23,335 nucleotides of DNA from Clavulina sp. PMI_390. Its lineage: Eukaryota > Basidiomycota > Agaricomycetes > Cantharellales > Hydnaceae. Location: positions 150,633 to 173,967 of the forward strand of contig WIDE01000061.1 of the NCBI GenBank assembly GCA_015039315.1, written 5' to 3'. How positions within the stretch are numbered: the first letter of the stretch is position 1; each line of letters starts with the position of its first letter. The notes beneath the pieces are model-generated. The model was not told the DNA's origin, did not search any database, and saw only the letters and a program-made list of their open reading frames with translations. A program made the translations under genes and the position numbers. Shown piece after piece: positions 19,841-23,335 of the stretch.

Positions 19841-20786
19841 TCACCTTGAGTTCATTGTATTGATGGAAGGTGACGGCTCAGAAAGAATTAATTCCATAGA
19901 TGCTGGGATTTTTAGCTTGCTACGACTCTGTTCCGCAGTGACCGCGGCGTCTAAAAGTGCAGCGAGCGCTTGCCGACAGCCTTCGCGCTTCGGCCTATTT
20001 TTGGTACTCGTGGTCTTCTCTTGGCAGCTTGGACAAGACGACGCCGCCTTGGATAAGGATTCATCGGTCATGAGATCCACGCACAGTGGATTGGCCAGAA
20101 TATCCGTCAGGTATTCAGAGGAGCGGTTATGGCTATCACAGAAGCAATTATACGTCCAGCACCCCACAAGGCACCTACCCACTACGGTTGCCTCTTGCTT
20201 GGTAATGACCAAGTGGAGGAGGGTAGCGGCATCCACGTACTGAAGCTGAGGATCATATGGTGGAAGCGTTTCTGGCCGCGCAAGGAACGCAATAAAAGAG
20301 TTCCGGCGCATTTGGGCGTGATTCAAACGGATAGAATAGACCCATGCCTGGATAGGACTAGAGACCCGGAAGCAGTAATCATAAAGCGCTTCAATATATG
20401 CCCCGCCCGTGATTTGATATTTTTCAAACGCCTGGATGAGAGCAAAAGCATGCTCCACAGAGCTTGGCTTCGGTGCGGGAGAACGAGGGTAGATGGACCG
20501 GAAGAGATCGTCGAGGATTTTGGCGGGCTCGGCGAGATTAATGGCCTCGCATGATGGATCGCCTGGTAAGGGGAGCTGCAGCATCGTCGCGAATAGGGGT
20601 GACGCCCGGCGTAAAATTAAAGAATCTAGCTGGAACTCGACACCGTCGTTGGAGCGTAGTACGATATCGCCATCAGCGAAGGATATAAATTTGGGTTCTA
20701 TACGAAGGATGGCACGATGAAAATGCAGCTAATGCCTCTTAGCGAATATTGAGGTGGCCCGTACCTGGTAGTGCTGTAGTTGTCAT
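19841..20786 (-). CDS. BTB9 (subtype B): BTB/POZ-domain protein, 292 aa
   Basis: Exon 1 is 20765-20786 (MTTTALP plus one base), intron 20698-20764 (gtacgg ... tatag), exon 2 19841-20697; 879 nt in frame. The continuous open frame has its first ATG only at residue 46, which would delete the start of the BTB domain; the upstream part encodes KFISFADGDIVLRSNDG and EFQLDSLILRRASPLF, so the spliced model is clearly right. Middle block FEKYQITGG...IQAWVYSIRLNHAQMRRNSFIAF. C194-x2-H197 ... C229-x2-C232, at the same residue numbers as in BTB7, with the extra Cys at 192. A textbook donor AAG|gtgagt overlaps the stop codon, so a last intron of about 39 bp, replacing the end with a few other residues, is possible. 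A poly-C tract (coding strand) lies 45-64 bp upstream. Confidence 0.88.
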
Positions 20787-20803
20787 CGCTACCTCAACTA
20801 GTC

Positions 20804-20872
20804 GTTAAGAGGTCACGGAGCGGGGTTGTAGGGGGGGGGGGGGGGGGGGGTTAAGAGGTCACGGAACGGGGT
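20804..20872. repeat. 23-bp direct repeat flanking a 20-bp poly-G tract
   Basis: Copies at 20804-20826 and 20850-20872 begin GTTAAGAGGTCACGGA and differ at one base. Between them lies an uninterrupted run of 20 G at 20831-20850. The first copy starts 18 bp upstream of the BTB9 start codon, so the whole structure is in its leader or core promoter. Poly-G runs are unstable in replication and also error-prone in sequencing. Confidence 0.9.
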
Positions 20873-21935
20873 AGTGGGAACGAAAATTTCTAGGTATTTG
20901 TTGGCGGGCTCCAGACAACCCACGAGAGACGCGGTATCGCTGTGCAGGGCTTGGGTTGCAGATGATCGAGTGGAGTGACAAAGAGGATAACTGCATATGA
21001 CTTTCCGCCGCCTTAACACAAGGGAGCTGTGCACAGATGCAATATATTAATAGATCGTTGGTGATTCGCGTCCCCAAGGTAGGACAGTGTCCCGAATACC
21101 AAAAAGTCGCATTCTGCTCGTCTTCTCAAACCTACACGCTACGAGTGATATCTAATAACGCGGTGTATTCCTCCGATTCTGCTACAGCATTTTTTTTCGG
21201 CATTCAAGCTGAGTTTTGGCAGGGGGTAACAACCAGTTGTCCCTGTCATGTCAGCAACTCGGTCGGCTCGCGAGAATTGCCAACAGCTAGACGCGCGTCA
21301 ACTGTCGCGTCAATGAGCCTCATTCATCAATGGACGCGGATCCCCGTCATTCAAACTTGAGTCATCAGAGAGCGTCAAAAGAGCTGTTTTATGCCATCGG
21401 TTCACAGCCTCTTCAGCTGAACACTCGCGGACCAAATACGCAAGTCAATTATATTACCAGCCGTTAACAGAGGTTGACGCCCGCGAACTGACCCTTCATG
21501 GATCTGATGCGGCCCTCATTGTTATGCTAGCTTGCCGCCGGTCGAGCCGTATGCTTCGAGTCCCTCTGTTGCACTGAAGGAAGCACCTGGGGGAAGTATA
21601 AAAAATATCATGAGGTTTTGCACCCTGTTTGCATAGGCAAGGAGAGGGGCAATGCCAATTTTCATCATCAAAAGAGAGATAAAGAGCTCCTTGATGACAT
21701 CCTTGTTCTCTGTGAGAGCCATAAATTCTCGCAGAGCCTTGTGCAGACACATCTTCTTGCAGCATACTATGTGAATGCACGCGCGAGGACCATGCTGCTG
21801 GACTCGAAGGTGACCGCATCCGCAGGCGCCTCCTCATCAAAAAAGAAAAGAGATACTATAGAAGAGAAAAGAAACAGGTACATTAATTCCCTAATTTTTC
21901 GATTTTCGACATTTGTTCCTTTATGTAATAAGTCG
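20873..21935. other. Gene-poor region right of the BTB array
   Basis: About 1.06 kb. On the minus strand, 21522-21752 encodes a hydrophobic, protein-like stretch (KELFISLLMMKIGIAPLLAY) and overlaps another open frame. Neither has a convincing start, intron or family, so I leave them uncalled. They may be decayed coding sequence. Confidence 0.4.
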
Positions 21936-22326
21936 TGACAAATCCAGAATTATCGCGCACCCTCAAGAATTTTCCACAATCTTCTAGAACCTTCCGACAC
22001 CTTCTTCACGGTCTCAAAATGACTCGACCAATTAGTAGAAATGACTCGATTAGCTAGGTCCTATTCAGTAGTAAAATTCTGTAAATATGAGAAATCCTCT
22101 CGGGTCCGAATTCTGGAAACCTATAAATAAGAGACCGGACCCTCGAGGAGAACTCAAGCAAGATCCCCCGAGCTTCAATATAAAATTGACTTAGTCCGAG
22201 TCAGTTGGCAGAGGTAGTCCGCCTCGAGCCTTGTGTGATAAATATAGATTAATAAGATCTAATCTAAGATCGCTCTCGAGTACGAGCTGTGAGAGATCTA
22301 GTACATCCGGGTTACTACTACTGACA
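21936..22326. mobile_element. Possible decayed or solo LTR
   Basis: A 391-bp block that begins TGACAAATCC and ends ACTACTGACA (TG...CA ends). It has a TATA-like TATAAATA at 22122-22129 in mid-block and CTAGAA/CCTTC-rich sequence at the left, a texture seen in fungal LTRs. No target duplication, no second copy and no clear primer-binding site were found, so this is tentative. Confidence 0.25.
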
Positions 22327-23335
22327 GTAAGACCATAGCCTATAAGGGTGGCAGGGTAGTGAAGGTAGCAGGGACTAATCCACAGTCTGAAATACTAAAG
22401 AGAGAGATAAGACAATAGATCGATTGATCCGTACGAGACGCATATACGATTCGCTCCACGATCTGACATTTGATTTGCCATTGACGGCACGATTATCGAC
22501 GACACACATCTGATTTCACGTACTCGCTCAGCCATAGCATTACACGCGTACCTAGTGTTAGTGTTATTATCAGTTACTATACTATCGGGTCTAATTACAT
22601 CTTTTGCGTACACGGATACGAGACTAAATACATTGAGTGAGTTCTCCGATCCCTCGACCGAGTGTGTAAGGATAGGTAGAAGGTAGCCTCGTGACATCGC
22701 TCACTTGGCCAATTTACTATTTCTTTATCATTCATTCTATTCGACGAGTAGCGCCGTCGCCTTTAACTATATAGATAGATACAATCCTTGTGTGGCGTCG
22801 AGCCTACTGTATATACGAAGTGACTTGATATGACGAGCTTCCCCTCGTCGTATATTTTACTAGTTTCTGTCTCCTCATCGTCGTGCACGCCGACAGCGCG
22901 CACTACGACCTACGCGACCATCTAACTGCCGCCTGCAGCTCAGTGCCGAAGCACTCCGAGCTCCAGGCGATCTTATCTCAAATCGACGATCGACGTCGAA
23001 GCACGTGGCAAATCACTCTTGGCAATCATCGATCGACGCTCTCGACATCTATCGTGCTTCACTTAGGGATCTATATTAAGAACACGTCTTACAGAGTGAC
23101 TTACCCGGGAGTTACTCTCCTACAGATACTCAAGCTTCCCAAAGCCAGAAAACACGGCTCACGTTTGGCCTGACTAGGATCGGATCAAATATTAATCAGC
23201 TCGTCACTTTAGCAATTGCGCTGGAAGACTATAAAGGGAAGGATAATGATTGGGAACCAGGACGATCGGTGGGCAGTGCCAGCTAACATCGGGTTATATA
23301 CATGTACACTTACATAGGGTCAAGAAGAAATGAGA
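22327..23335. other. Right-end region without supported genes
   Basis: About 1 kb. An imperfect inverted repeat lies at about 22828-22857 (arms ATATGACGAG and CTCGTCGTAT). The plus-strand frame at 22883-23173 starts with GTG and matches nothing I recognise. It could be degraded retroelement sequence if the LTR-like block is real. Confidence 0.4.

Noticed and set aside
19841..20584. BTB9 starting at the internal Met (MLQLP)
   Set aside because: It would drop the first 45 residues, which encode a clear BTB start upstream in the same frame.
5604..20786. Kelch, MATH or classical C2H2 zinc-finger domains in the BTB proteins
   Set aside because: No repeated Gly-Gly Kelch blades, no N-terminal MATH region (BTB is N-terminal here), and the Cys/His spacing does not fit C2H2 fingers.
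21496..21938. Overlapping frames on both strands near 21.5-21.9 kb as a gene
   Set aside because: Mutually exclusive frames, no clear start or splice pattern, and no family match; possibly a relic but not supportable.
1..23335. tRNA, rRNA, CRISPR arrays or prokaryotic operons
   Set aside because: No cloverleaf, rRNA-like or spaced-repeat pattern was seen, and the gene structure is that of a eukaryote.

Overview
The window looks like nuclear DNA of a filamentous basidiomycete, probably an Agaricomycete. Genes are interrupted by short GT-AG introns (about 50-105 bp). The left gene has 16 small coding exons, one of only 10 bp. GC content looks balanced by eye and intergenic gaps are mostly 0.2-1.1 kb. 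An affinity to Cantharellales/Rhizoctonia-like fungi is a guess from overall style, not something I can show.

Layout. (1) 743-4208, plus strand: a complete dynamin-superfamily GTPase gene, 843 aa after splicing, with GTPase, stalk and GTPase-effector regions and a disordered acidic insert. (2) 4480-5393, plus strand: a two-exon gene for a 281-aa multi-span membrane protein of unknown function. (3) 5604-20786, minus strand: a tandem array of nine intact BTB/POZ-domain genes, named here BTB1 to BTB9 from left to right, all in the same orientation. (4) 11191-11991: an 801-bp MITE-like DNA element with 44-bp terminal inverted repeats, inserted just upstream of BTB4. (5) 20787-23335: gene-poor DNA with a 20-bp poly-G tract inside a direct repeat, just upstream of BTB9, and a possible decayed LTR element.

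The BTB array is the main point of interest. All nine proteins share a BTB fold start (DGD...S.D/N..I/V.F), a helical middle with an 'AW..A...R..A..RF'-like block, and a C-terminal C-x2-H-x(29-36)-C-x2-C signature that looks like a metal site. They fall into four subtypes plus one divergent member: A (BTB5, BTB8), B (BTB7, BTB9), C (BTB3, BTB6), D (BTB2, BTB4), and the A-like BTB1. The subtypes are interleaved rather than adjacent, which suggests block duplications. In A, B, D and BTB1 the first coding exon is only 10-22 bp and ends in phase 1 before a single intron. The C type reads as a single exon. A GCGCGC-type motif lies 51-80 bp upstream of the start codon in all A and D members and BTB1. 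It is also found once without a gene, at 12565-12572.

Function of the array is not demonstrable from sequence. BTB proteins in general dimerise, and many act as adaptors for cullin-3 ubiquitin ligases or as transcription cofactors. No Kelch, MATH or DNA-binding repeats are visible here. No tRNA, rRNA or CRISPR was found.
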